Assembly (NCBI RefSeq): GCF_933775445.1
Contig: NC_065877.1
Coordinates: 6,882,001 to 6,946,000, forward strand
Direction of reading: 5' to 3'
DNA length: 64,000 nt
From: Argentina anserina
Taxonomy: Eukaryota; Streptophyta; Magnoliopsida; Rosales; Rosaceae
Under the pieces are notes generated by a model. That model saw only the letters and a program-made list of their open reading frames with translations. It was not told the DNA's origin and made no database searches. The position numbers were made by a program, and so were the translations under genes. Within the stretch, counting starts at the first letter, position 1. The number at the start of each line of letters is the position of its first letter. Of this stretch, positions 47,165-58,958 are shown piece by piece.

Positions 47165-50100
47165 ATGGATTATATTGATCCCACTCGAGCTTTTGTCAAG
47201 AATGTCAAGCGTATCATCGTCAAGGTCATCATCGATCGTGTTCATTGTCTCCTTAGATTTTTCATTCTGTGTTTTTCTGGGTTGGCTCGTCGTATTTGGT
47301 TGTGTTGTGTGATAGTCATGTAGATTCTTGGTTTTCTGATGAGCTCTGTCTTATGATGATTATTGTGCGGGGGAAAAGTATGTATATTTATGAGTTAATC
47401 TATTATATATATGATTGGTTGGGACCGTGTGCCTAGATAGTGATGACTACATGAGAATTCTGGCCAAAGAAGAATTTTTTTTTTATATCTAAAAATGGGA
47501 AGGGACAAAATGGTTGAGATTCAGCCCAATTTCTGCGGGGGTCGTTCTGTCTCGTGAGAGTGATGTTTTTTTTTTTTTTTGAAAGGAGTAAGAGTGATGT
47601 TAATCACAGGTTTAGTTAGGAGGTGAAAGTTCATAGCTTTTTGTTTGGTGAGCAATTTTGGTTTGTTTTTTCTGTCATACTTTGTATCATAGGTTCTTGT
47701 GAGTGTTAATTGATGGATACGATGGTATTCTGATACAAAAAATGGATTAGCCTTCATAGTATTAGTAAAACCAGTTGAATTTGGAGAAGCATTTCCAGAT
47801 TTTCTGGAATAAACAGTTTTTCTCTTGGGTAAAGTTTACATTTAGTAAAGAGTCAATTTTTACACAATGTTTTCAATTTGATTTTTCAGATTTTACCCAG
47901 TTACTGATGAAGATTAATTGATGATATTGCAGGTTGGAACTGCTGTGGTCACTCGTGGTGATGGAAGACTGGCATTGGGCAGATTAGGAGCTTTGTGTGA
48001 GCAGGTATAACTCTATTTAAGTATGAGGTTTCAGTATGATTATGTATTCATTGTATTGTAAGACTGGACAAGTATAATGAATTGGTGTCTGCGAGTTTCA
48101 GTAGGATTGAATCGGTCTGTATGTGCATTAATAATAAGACTGATGATCATGTTTTTATCGTGCAGCTTAAAGATATAAATTCTCAAGGCTATGAGGTTAT
48201 TCTGGTGACCTCAGGAGCTGTTGGTCTTGGCCGTCAAAGGCTGAGATACAGGAGATTGGCAAATAGCAGGTTTACACCTCATTTTCATTCAGACGGATAA
48301 AGAATGCTTGTTTGTTGATTCTGATTTTTGGTTTCAAATTGAGGTACCTGAAAAAAATGTTACGTCTGAAACAACTTTGTACTTGTTTTGTAGCTTTGCT
48401 GATCTCCAAAACCCACAAAATGATTTGGATGGAAAAGCTTGTGCAGCTGTTGGACAGAGTAGTCTCATGGCTCTTTATGATGCCATGTTCAGCCAGGTGA
48501 AGCATAATCTTCTTGAACTTTTTGAAGATTACAACATTGAGTATATTATGTTTGTCTATTGATTTTGCATATACTTTGTGGAAAGTACTAATGAGAAATT
48601 CATTAATGTGCAGCTTGATGTGACTTCCTCTCAGCTTCTCGTGACAGATAGTGTTTTCAGGGATGAAGCTTTCAGAAAGCAGCTCTCTGACACTGTGAGG
48701 TCTTTGTTGAAACTGAGGGTTATTCCTATATTCAATGAAAATGATGCAGTTAGTACCAGGAAAGCCCCTTACGAGGTATGCAACTCTACTTGTTCCTGTA
48801 CTCTTTCAGTTGAATTTGTTTTAAAACGCAATGGCAATAAGTGTGTTGCTTAGAATGGGGAGTTCTGTTTGCAGGACTCTTCTGGTATATTTTGGGACAA
48901 TGATAGTTTGGCCGGTCTATTGGCCCTGGAACTGAAGGCTGATCTTCTTGTGTTGCTAAGTGATGTAGAGGGCCTCTATAGTGGTCCTCCTACAGACCCA
49001 AAGTCGAAGTTAATCCGTACCTATGTGAAAGAAAAACATCATGGAGAAATAACATTTGGAGACAAGTCTAGGGTGGGCAGAGGAGGTATGACTGCTAAAG
49101 TCAATGCTGCTGTGTGTGCTGCTTATGGTGGAATCCCTGTTGTTATCACGAGGTGAATTCTATCTTATGGTTACATAAAACTCTCTTTTATTTTCATCTT
49201 CTGCACAATCTTCACATTGTTGCATATTGTATTAAACACTCCAATTCTCACCCACATCATACACTACACAAATAAACGAGTATTTGAAAATCATTTAGTA
49301 AAATGAGGTTAATGAATCAACTGTTTCCAGATTTCTCTTGCAATATTTATTTGAACTTAATTGTTAAGTTTCATGTAACATCCCTACAGTTTCTACTTAC
49401 TACTGACTAGATATGTTTCCTCTTTATTTTTTTTTCTGCACAGTGGCTATACAAATGATAACATTATAAGAGTGCTTCAAGGAGATCGAATTGGTACTGT
49501 CTTTCATCAAGATGCACATTTGTGGACTCTCGCTAAAGAAGAAACTGCACGCGAGAAGGCTGTTTCAGCACGGGAATCTTCTAGAAAGCTTCGGGTACTT
49601 AACACCATAATCCTTTGTTTAATTTTTTTATTTTAGTTCTGGCTTCTCAATTCCTTTTATTATTTCATTAGTTAGGTACAAAGTAAAAAATTCACATAGT
49701 AATTCAGCATGTGATGCAATCGATTTTTATTGCAGGCTCTGAGCTCTCAGGATAGGAGTAAAATATTGCTTGATATAGCTAATGCCTTGGAGGCAAATGA
49801 AAGTGACATTTTAGCTGAAAATGAAGCTGATGTTGCGGCTGCACAGGAGGCTGGATATGACAAGGCACTAATATCTCGGTTGGCCCTAAAGTCTGGGAAG
49901 GCATGTATCTTACTGATTTTTCTAGTTAAAGTAATGTAAGATATGCTTATCTTCTATCACTTGGTTGTGGATTAACATCTTATTATTATCTACAGATTTC
50001 TTCACTTGCAAAATCTATGCGTCATCTTGCTGAAATGGACGAGCCCATAGGGTGTGTCTTGCAGAAAACAGAGGTTTGGATACCCACTATGACTCAGAAA

Positions 50101-53100
50101 TTACTGTTTTTAGAATTTTATATACCTAAAGGACAAGTACATAAGTTTTTATCTACCCATCTCAAGCATCTTAGGGTCCTGGTAATATGTGATCTTCTTC
50201 AACCACACACAAGTTAGCAAGAAGCTTTATTGTTAAAACTAAAAGGAAGTTAGATTTAGTTAGAAAATAAGCTATCACGTTTCAGTATTCTTTTTCCTCA
50301 TTGCTCCAAAATTAACTATTGAGTATTTCATTTTACTTTAAGATACAATTCTCTCTTTGCCTTGCGTGCAGGTTGCAGATGGACTCATCTTAGAGAAAGT
50401 GACTTGTCCCTTGGGTGTTGTTTTGGTTGTTTTTGAGTCTCGACCTGATGCCCTTGTTCAGGTAGACTAAAAGTACCACTATATTGTATATTCCTGCATC
50501 TTTAAACATCTATACAGGTTTTTATTAGTAATTAGTATCTTTTCAACTGACAATTTTTAGTTAGAAATATACCTTTTATAGTCACTTCTCAACCTTATTG
50601 GTTAGCAATAATTTTAAAACATTGTGAGCAGGTCATCCTCTCCTTAACGGTAGGCATATTGAGTGCCAATATGACATACTTACCCTGATTCTCCATATGA
50701 ACAATGACAATAATTCCCTGCTTATCTGAATGAACAATGAACCTGCCATAGTTTCTTATTTGGCACTGGCCTCTTTATCTTTTTAGTTTTTTCTGGGTGT
50801 CTTTTTTCAAGGCAACATTCTTCTCCTTGAATTTCTGTTTCTAATAGATACTAAATTGTGCTTAAATTTGTTTCATCCTGTTTTTATTTTATTTTGATCT
50901 ACTGACCATTACATTTTCATATAATCCAATAGATAGCTTCATTAGCAATTCAAAGTCGGAATGGTCTTCTGCTTAAAGGAGGGAAAGAAGCCAAGAGGTC
51001 AAATGCTATATTGCACAAGGTCTGGGAACCTTGAATCTGGTGCTGTTTTAGCACATTAGGTTGTTTCACTGCTAAAACACCTAATTAGTGTTTGCTAGTT
51101 TAAAATATTTTCTTTTGCAGGTCATCACCAAAGCAATCCCAGATACTGTTGGTGGCAATCTCATTGGACTTGTAACTTCACGAGAAGATATACCTGATCT
51201 GCTGAAGGTTGGTGAAAACTGTCCGTGTTTTTTTCCTTTAATCTTGTTAAACCTAATATATTCGTTGTGTTATAGCTTGACGACGTGATCGATCTTGTCA
51301 TCCCTAGAGGCAGTAATAAACTCGTTTCTCAAATCAAGGAGCAGACAAAGATACCTGTTCTTGGTCATGCTGGTAAGATAAATTCGATAGACATTGTTCG
51401 TGTACCCTACCACTGAAAACTAGCTAGAGTTTCAACAAGGTTCTGTTATATATGCATGCAGATGGGATCTGCCATGTATATATCGATAAGTCAGCTGATA
51501 TGGACATGGCAAAGCGCATTGTTCATGATGCGAAGGCAGATTATCCTGCTGCCTGTAATGCAATGGTAATTATGGTTTTACTTCCACATTCATTTACCAC
51601 ATGCATTTTGACATTCCATAAGCTGCATGTATTGATGTTATACGTTTTTTGTTTTCCTTCTGGCAGGAAACACTTCTTGTACACCAAGATTTGTTTAACA
51701 ATGGTCAGCTTAATGAGATAATTACGCAACTCCGAGGGTCAGGTATGACACCATGTAGGGATTATATTTCAACAAGTTCTTTTTTTTTTCTTTTTGCTGA
51801 AAGATGAGTGAGGGAAATATAATCTCCCTAACACCCTAATCGATCAACTTAAAAAAGAAGAAGATAATAACGAGAGAGGTGGACCAAACCAAAACCTCCC
51901 AAAGTAATCTAGGAAAACCAAAATATGGGGAAGACCCATAAAGTCACTACTACAGTATATCCCAACCAGTTGTAAAATTTATGAGATGTCAGTTCTACCT
52001 ATGTTCCCATATTTGAGACTCACAGGTGACATAACCAGTAACAGAAAAGCAATAATGCCGGACATTGGTGGCATGAGTCATACAACCTCCTCTTCACTTG
52101 GAAATTGACGACCAGGATTATTTAGACTGTAATTTAGGGGATGTGCTGAAAGAATATAGTCTGAATTACATTATTATTAGGCAAATGATGGGTATACTAT
52201 AGATGGTACATATAATAAATTTGACATGATGAATTTATCTTCTGTTCTAACTGAGAGGTGGTAGGCCGAAATTTGGCCTTGATCTGGTGAGAGCAGTAAA
52301 CGAACTGATGTAAAGTTTGAAAAGAATGTTGAGGTTGTGATTGTTTGATGGAATTTTTATCGAACAATGTGCACAATTTGTTCATGAGCTGATATATAGC
52401 TTGTTTTTATTCACTCACGTCGTTATTTTTATTCCAATATATGGGTACAATTTTACTGGCATGTTTTACTTATTCTCTTCCTGATATTAGAGAGCTTCAA
52501 ACCATGGAACTTAATTAATGCCACCCTCTTTGTTGCAGGTGTTTCTTTATATGGTGGACCAAACGCAGCAGTTTTGTTAAACATTCCAGAGACAAGCACA
52601 TTGCATCATGAGTACAGTTCAATGGCTTGCACAGTAGAAATTGTTGATGATGTTTATGCTGCAGTTGAACACATTCATACACATGGAAGGTCAATCCATT
52701 TCTCATATTCCATCTCTGTCCCTCTTTTTAATTTTCGTACAATTCATAATTTTAGTTATTAATTTATTCTAACTTTTCCACCTCCTCTCGTTCCCCAATT
52801 ACTCTTTTGCAGTGGTCACACTGAATGTATCGTTGCAGAAGATAAGGAAGTTGCTGAATATTTCTTAACCCAAGTTGACAGGTAATCTTGGTTCATGCGT
52901 ATATGTAATCGTCTTAGTGTCTTACAATTGACAAATGAGACAAATTAGAGCATGTCACATTGATTTCTTGAATCATATTATCACATTTTGATGGGAATTG
53001 CTTTTTGCATCAACAGCGCTGCTGTATTTCATAATGCAAGTACACGATTCTGTGACGGGGCTCGCTTTGGTCTTGGTGCAGAGGTCAGTAATCTGCTAGA

Positions 53101-53590
53101 CATTTATTGAGTATCAACGTTTTCCCCTTTCATCCTCATCCTTGACTCGAATAATGGATGAACAGGTTGGGATAAGCACAAGCAGAATTCATGCCCGAGG
53201 TCCTGTAGGAGTTGAAGGACTGCTAACAACTAGATGGTACGAAATAGGATTTCTGGCTTATCTTTTGTTTATATGCCTAATACTTTTTATATTCTGATAA
53301 ACTCATATAGAGAATCTAATGCTGTAGTTTAAGTAGAAAATGTGTAAATGTGCAGTATTGATTGAAACTTCTAATACGTAATGCAGGATAATTAGCAACA
53401 GAGCCACAACAATTATATGCCATTCTATTTCGGACTCTGAAGTTTTTGGCTCTTAGAGCCGGATAAGATTATTGCATGATCATGTTTCCTTTTTGTGACA
53501 TAATGCAGGACTCTGAGGGGAAAAGGGCAGATCGTGGATGGCGATAAAGGGGTTGAATACACTCACAAGAATCTACTCAAAGCTTGTTAA
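47165..53590 (+). CDS. P5CS: Delta-1-pyrroline-5-carboxylate synthase, 20 exons
   Basis: Exons: 47165-47224, 47933-48004, 48166-48269, 48394-48496, 48614-48775, 48875-49152, 49444-49594, 49736-49900, 49996-50073, 50372-50461, 50933-51019, 51121-51207, 51276-51372, 51462-51565, 51667-51742, 52539-52689, 52813-52881, 53017-53083, 53166-53236 and 53509-53590. They total 717 residues, the usual plant length. The N-terminal half is glutamate 5-kinase ([43 protein letters not shown]). The C-terminal half is gamma-glutamyl phosphate reductase ([22 protein letters not shown], catalytic-Cys motif PAACNAMETLL). The enzyme performs the rate-limiting steps from glutamate to proline, with ATP and NADPH, under drought or salt stress. 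All introns are GT-AG except that after exon 8, which has a GC donor (AAG|GCATGT). No lesions. Confidence 0.97.
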
Positions 53591-55261
53591 CTTCGTCGAC
53601 ACCATGCGTAGCTGCAGTCTTTTTTTTTTCTCGATCCTAGTGCAGGAGTATTTAAGTATCACTGCTCCCCAGATGCAATGTAGTGCATTATCAGATAAAT
53701 TCACTGTTATCCCTTTGCCAGATTTTGATTTCCTGGATAATACAAGGGGACTTGTGTAGTCATCCTTTATTTTCAGTGAGAATATGCACTCATCTTTCTA
53801 ATGAAGATTGAATTTATCATGTGTTGGGTTATGCTCATGGGCTATGGTGTGCAGCACTTTTAGGGGCATAAGCTTTCCTTTTACCAATTTAGAGATTGGT
53901 TAGATCAATTCTTTCGAAGCAAAACCTACATACTTGTTGAGTTGAGGTTGAGCATTGCAATAGTCGATATGAACCCTATGCAAGACCAAGTGTGTTAGCC
54001 GAGCCAGGCTAAAGTTTTGAAATTTCGCTGAACCGAGGCAATCGTGGCCACTCTGTAGGCATAAACAACAATCAAAAGATAAAGAGATGAGGCTTTGTTC
54101 AGTGGCCAAACATAGCTCCCCTGCACTATATTTGTTTACCAAAGTATTGCGCGAAAAATGGCAACTCTTTTGGAGAACAAATTTTTCAAAATTGAATCTT
54201 TATTGAAAAAATAATAATATCAAACTAGGATTCAGAAGCAACAGGTATGACACGCCTATCCTCTTGAAGAAACGCAAGCAAGCTATTGTTGAAGAACCTT
54301 CTTCGACAGAGTGAACAAGAGTTCAATAGGACATGAACAGTTAAGTGAATCATATCCTGCGTATACTGACCTTCAGGCTAGAGTGTGTATCACACTTACC
54401 TACTATATTAGCCAGAACACTAGCCATCATTCAACAGAATAAGAACGGATTGTCTAGGTTGCTTACCTGTGTTTGTGCAGTAAAACAAGGTTTGAAAACT
54501 CGCTAGGCGGAGAGCAGACTAGGAGCCTAGGAGCGTCTTAGCCGGCTGCCGATTGGGCTGCTTTGTTTTAGTAATCTGCATGATACAGAGGTAGACTAGC
54601 TCAATATAGACTTACAGAGATGGACTGATTTTGAGATCATGTCAAACTAGTCTACTTGACATACCATTACTGTACATTCTGTGAATCCGTAGTCTTTCTG
54701 GAATAAGAATATGAACAATCTCTAATTCTTGAGTGAGGGGTCAGAACTCGGCTACTCATGTTGCAATGCATGACTTGCATTATACGGCTCATCAAGAGCT
54801 GCGTACGTTATATTGATTTTTTAAGTGTTTTGAGTTCAAAATTGTTTATTTCTATTTTAATTTTAATTTTGATGAGGGATTTTAACGACGATGCATTTAT
54901 TGGCTAAAATAATAGACATTTTTCAACAAAGTTCAAGCCCGAGTTGCAATTACTCTACTGAAACCATTACGGATTTGATAATGGTTTTTAGAGAGGGTTT
55001 CTTATATAAAAAAGTCACTTTTGACACTTGAAATTAGAAAAAAGTCAAGAAAAATTTAAAAATTAGAAAAAAATCAGTTTCTTAAATTACTTATAACGTT
55101 GCCCCTATTTTTCACCAAAATTACAAAGAATGCCATTGCCATTTTTGTTCACAGAAGTCGTAACACCACCTTCGTCTCCGACCCGCAGCCTTTGACTAAA
55201 TTGAGATTGGGGTTGACCTCGTCGGAGTCATTGATGGCAAGGTCGATTTTTGGGTGCTCGT

Positions 55262-55262
<1 letters not shown>
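53591..55262. other. 3' flank of P5CS and intergenic region
   Basis: The first ~300 bp is probably P5CS 3'-untranslated region. No gene is seen further on. Around 54480-54570 the text resembles CTAGGCG-type repeat fragments common in plant intergenic DNA. Confidence 0.5.

Positions 55263-55352
<90 letters not shown>
55263..55352. repeat. (GA)45 microsatellite
   Basis: An uninterrupted GA dinucleotide run of 90 bp. Confidence 0.98.
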
Positions 55353-55355
<3 letters not shown>

Positions 55356-55371
55356 TGCAGGCTTGGTCCTA

Positions 55372-55512
55372 GGTTTGCTTTGAGGCCAGGACGCCAAAGA
55401 TGTCGGTGAGGTCGTCGGACGCAAGAAGCTCCTTGAGTTTTGAGGCGACAAAGGCAGCGGTGCCGATGACGAGGACCATGCTTGACTTGACGTACTGGAC
55501 TTGGGTGAAGAT
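55372..55512 (-). pseudogene. Unidentified coding-like fragment
   Basis: On the minus strand an open stretch reads IFTQVQYVKSSMVLVIG and then KLKELLASDDLTDIFGV, with C-rich third positions typical of coding DNA. It is followed by a stop and the GA tract. I do not recognise the family. It may be a remnant of a host gene disrupted by the flanking microsatellites. Confidence 0.35.
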
Positions 55513-55700
55513 TTGGAGGCGGCGGCGACAACAAGAAGTTTGGTGTTGCTGCAGATGTAGCTAGCTGGAAAAAGAAACCCAGATATGGGTTTAAGGGAGA
55601 AGATGATTAAGGGGTGCCCATAGCAGTTCATGGGTGCCCACAGTAGTTTCTTCTTCTCCTCCTCCTCCTCCTCATCCTCCTCACAACAGTTATATAAAAC

Positions 55701-56416
55701 AATGTGACAATGGGTGTGACAGGTAGTGTGACAGCAGTATGCGGGTGTGACAGCGGGTGTGACAGTAGGTGTGACAACAACTGTGATAGGTAGTGTGACA
55801 ACAGTTGTGACAGCATGATAGGTAGTGTGACAGCGGGTGTGACAGTATCTGTGACAACTCTGTGATAAGTAGTGTGACAGCGAGTGTGACAACATCTGTG
55901 ACAGGATCTGTGACAGCATCTGTGACATGATTTGTGACAGGATCTGTGACAGGTAGTGTGACAGCATATGTGATAGCGGCTGTGATAGGTAGTGTGACGA
56001 CATGTGTGATAATGGGTGTGATAGTAGGTGTGACAGTGGCTGTGATATGTGTGACAGTTGGTGTGATAGGTAGTGTGATAACAGGTGTGATAGGTATTGT
56101 GATAGGAGGTGTGACAGTGGGTGTGACATCAGTTGTGATATGTAGTGTGACAACGGGTATGATAGGTAGTGTGACAGTGAGTGTGATAGCGACTGTGATA
56201 GGTAGTGTGACAGTGAGTGTGACAACATCTGTGACGGGGGTTGTGACAGGGGAATGTGTGTGACAGTGGTTGTGACAGGAGGTGTGACAATTAGTGTAAA
56301 TAGATAGTGTCACATCTTCTGTGACAGTGGATGTGATAACGGTTGTGACAGTAGGTGTGACAGTTAATAGATAGTGTGACAGTGTCTGTGACAATGGTTG
56401 TGATAGGAGGTGTGAA
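55701..56416. repeat. 12-bp minisatellite, TGTGAY units (~59 copies)
   Basis: TGTGAC or TGTGAT recurs every 12 bases for about 715 bp, with the intervening six bases variable (AGCGGG, AGTAGG, AACAAC, AGGTAG). The period is a multiple of three and stops are rare, so several frames on both strands stay open and encode four-residue repeats. These are not genes. Some units create TGACAGGT-type homeodomain sites. Confidence 0.95.
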
Positions 56417-56986
56417 ATGCCTAGAGGAAATGTGGAAATATGCGAAATTTTGTTAAAATTCAAATGAAATTGGTATAAGTGCTCATAATGAAGAGAATAG
56501 CTAGAATTAGGGAACCTTGAGCTTCAGTTTCGCCGGAATTACTTGGAGCACCTCCATTGATGGCGGCAACCCTTTTGCGATAGTTGTCGCGCCTTGTACG
56601 GTTGGTTGATTTGGAGTGGGTAGTATATCAAATGAAAGAGGGGAGCGAGATCATTCTAACGGTACCATTCTCGTCAAAATCTATCGTCGGACGGGAAAGT
56701 TATGACCGAAATTAGAAAAAAAAAGTGAGAAAGGGCAAAACAGTCTAGAAAATATTTTTAAAGTGATTTTTTTCTAATTTTGTTAATCTTTTTCTAATTT
56801 CCACTTAAATGTGATGACATTTTTATAATAAATACATAAGTAGTGATTTTTTTCTAATATAAGTTAGGAGATGATACATTTTTATAATTGTCTCTTTTAG
56901 AAATCCAAATATACTAGTGTACAATTTCGTTGATATGAAATGGGGTCTTCATGAAAGAAAGAGGCTTCACTTGTTAGTCATCCGTC
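56417..56986. other. Intergenic, no gene seen
   Basis: AT-rich sequence between the minisatellite and the last exon of the aldo-keto reductase gene. Confidence 0.5.
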
Positions 56987-58032
56987 TCAAATTTCACCAT
57001 CCCATAATCCGTCAAGGCTTTTGTAAGGACTACAGCTCTCATGGATTGCAAAATCAGCACGAAGGAGCCTTTGCTGCATTATAGAATAGCAAGATAAGTC
57101 AGGTCACAAGTGCTGATGAATGTTACATCACTTGAATGTAAATTCAGGTGTATATATATACCTGGTGAATTTTCCGAGAATTCTGAGAAGAGCTCTGGAG
57201 GAATGCACCAATCAAATAAGCTTTGATTTTCCTTGATCCTTGATTCATTAACGCTCTTTGGAAGGACACTGTGTCCACTCTGAATACCCCAACGAAGCGC
57301 AACTTGTGCTGGTGATTTCTTAAGCTTTTCAGCAACTTCAAGCAATAGTGGTTTCTTCAATATTGCCCCCTTCAACCAAGCCCTGGAGAACCAAGAGTAG
57401 AATACGCCTGAAACGAAAACATCAAAGACTGATGACTAATGTCAGCCATTAGTAACATAGCATGTGTTGATAATCTTACTGATAAATGAATGCCAGTTGA
57501 TTTACACAAATTGTGGAGAGAATCCTGTGGCCAGACAGGATGACACTCCACTTGATCTACTGTCGGTGGAACTTTTGCATTACTCAGGAGGTCTTGCAGC
57601 TTCTTAGTTGAGAAGTTGCTCACACCAATTGCACGTGCCTGACTAGATGCGTACAAGCCTTCCATTGCATTCCGTGTCTTTGGAAGACACAATGGAGCCA
57701 TGACTTCTGGAGTCAAACCCTTTGAACCGGGTTTTGTACGAATCGGCCAGTGAATCTGTCAAAGGTACTTTCCAAAATTATTCTGCATTCGTCATTATAA
57801 CAAAATCTCTAGTTTTATTAAAGGTTCTAGATCTATACAAGGTATAGATTAATGTATTCAAGCTATAGGTCTTCAAGAGTTTTGCTTAGTGCAGTAGAGA
57901 CATCGTCTGGCGCATGATCACTGCACCTGCAGATGTCACAAACAGTTGAAAGATGTAATCTTCCATTGCAAACTGCTCAAGCTTATGTTCTAAACCCATA
58001 TCCAACTCCATCAGTTAAATCAAGAAGTAATG

Positions 58033-58200
58033 TGTTAGCATGAGTCAACAAACAACAAACAGATCTCACCAACCAAATTTATAGCCGTACTAATTGACAA
58101 ATCTATATTTGGTTTCATACTTGATAAATGGTAGTTTAGATTTCTATAAATACCTTGTAATTGTTCATATCAATTAAGCAAGAATATATACCTTTCTTCT
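58033..58200 (+). repeat. 5' LTR of Copia copy 2
   Basis: Begins TGTTAGCATGAG, contains TATA box CTATAAATA at about 58144-58152, and ends CTTTCTTCT. Confidence 0.95.
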
Positions 58201-58212
58201 TGGTATCAGAGC
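58201..58212 (+). other. Primer binding site, initiator tRNA-Met
   Basis: TGGTATCAGAGC immediately follows the 5' LTR and is the standard plant Copia tRNA-iMet primer site. Confidence 0.95.
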
Positions 58213-58719
58213 CTCCGTGCTCTGTTTTTTTCTGGGCATTTTTTCCCCGTTTCTTTTTTTCTGGCAGGCTACTGCCTTCGTGCTCGCCGCTGCCTCCTCC
58301 CCTCCGGCGCTCCCTCACCGCTGTCCCCCGGCGCTCCCCGACGTCGTCCTTCACCTGAGCCAAGCACAACGTCGCCGACACTCCTCCAGCGCTCCCGCTG
58401 ATTCCCCTCGGCCCGACGCCGTCCGCTCCGCACTCAAGCCGACGTCGTCCTCTCGTCGTCCTCTCGTCGCCGCTGTACCGCTGTTGCTGTCTCCGCGCCC
58501 CCCGCTCCGACGTCGCTCGCCGCTCACTAGTCGCCGCTCCTCAGTCGCCGCTCTTCACCGGACGTTGTTCTCCTCCAATCGCAGAAAGTTTCCCAAAATC
58601 AACCCTAAATCGACATAAATCGACATCTCCTTCCCGACCCGGTTCAATTAAAGCCCGGCCCGAACTCGACCCGGCCCATCCCAGAAACTGTGTGGCCCGG
58701 CCCACTCGATCCGACCCAG

Positions 58720-58820
58720 ATTTATCCCGGGTTTGACCCGACCCGGATACGACCCGACCCGGATACGACCCGACCCGGATTCGACCCGACCCGGCTTCAA
58801 ATCCGACCCGCACAAGATCC
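58720..58820 (+). repeat. GACCCGACCCGGAT repeats in Copia leader
   Basis: About six copies of a 16-18-bp GC-rich unit precede gag. Copy 1 has a similar CGACCC-rich zone at the same place. Confidence 0.8.
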
Positions 58821-58958
58821 GACTCGGCCCAGAATTCATATCTCTTTAATGTCAGTGTAGGTGCACTGACAGTGAACGTGCACCGAAGACAGGTTCTTAT
58901 CAGTTTTTTAGTGTTTCCGCTGCATAATTCCTGATTCTGTTTTTCCATTTCCTTTTCA

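Noticed and set aside
55149..56463. Long minus-strand open frames (up to ~360 codons) rich in LSH and VT repeats
   Set aside because: They are translations of the GA tract and the 12-bp minisatellite; a period divisible by three keeps frames open without coding meaning.
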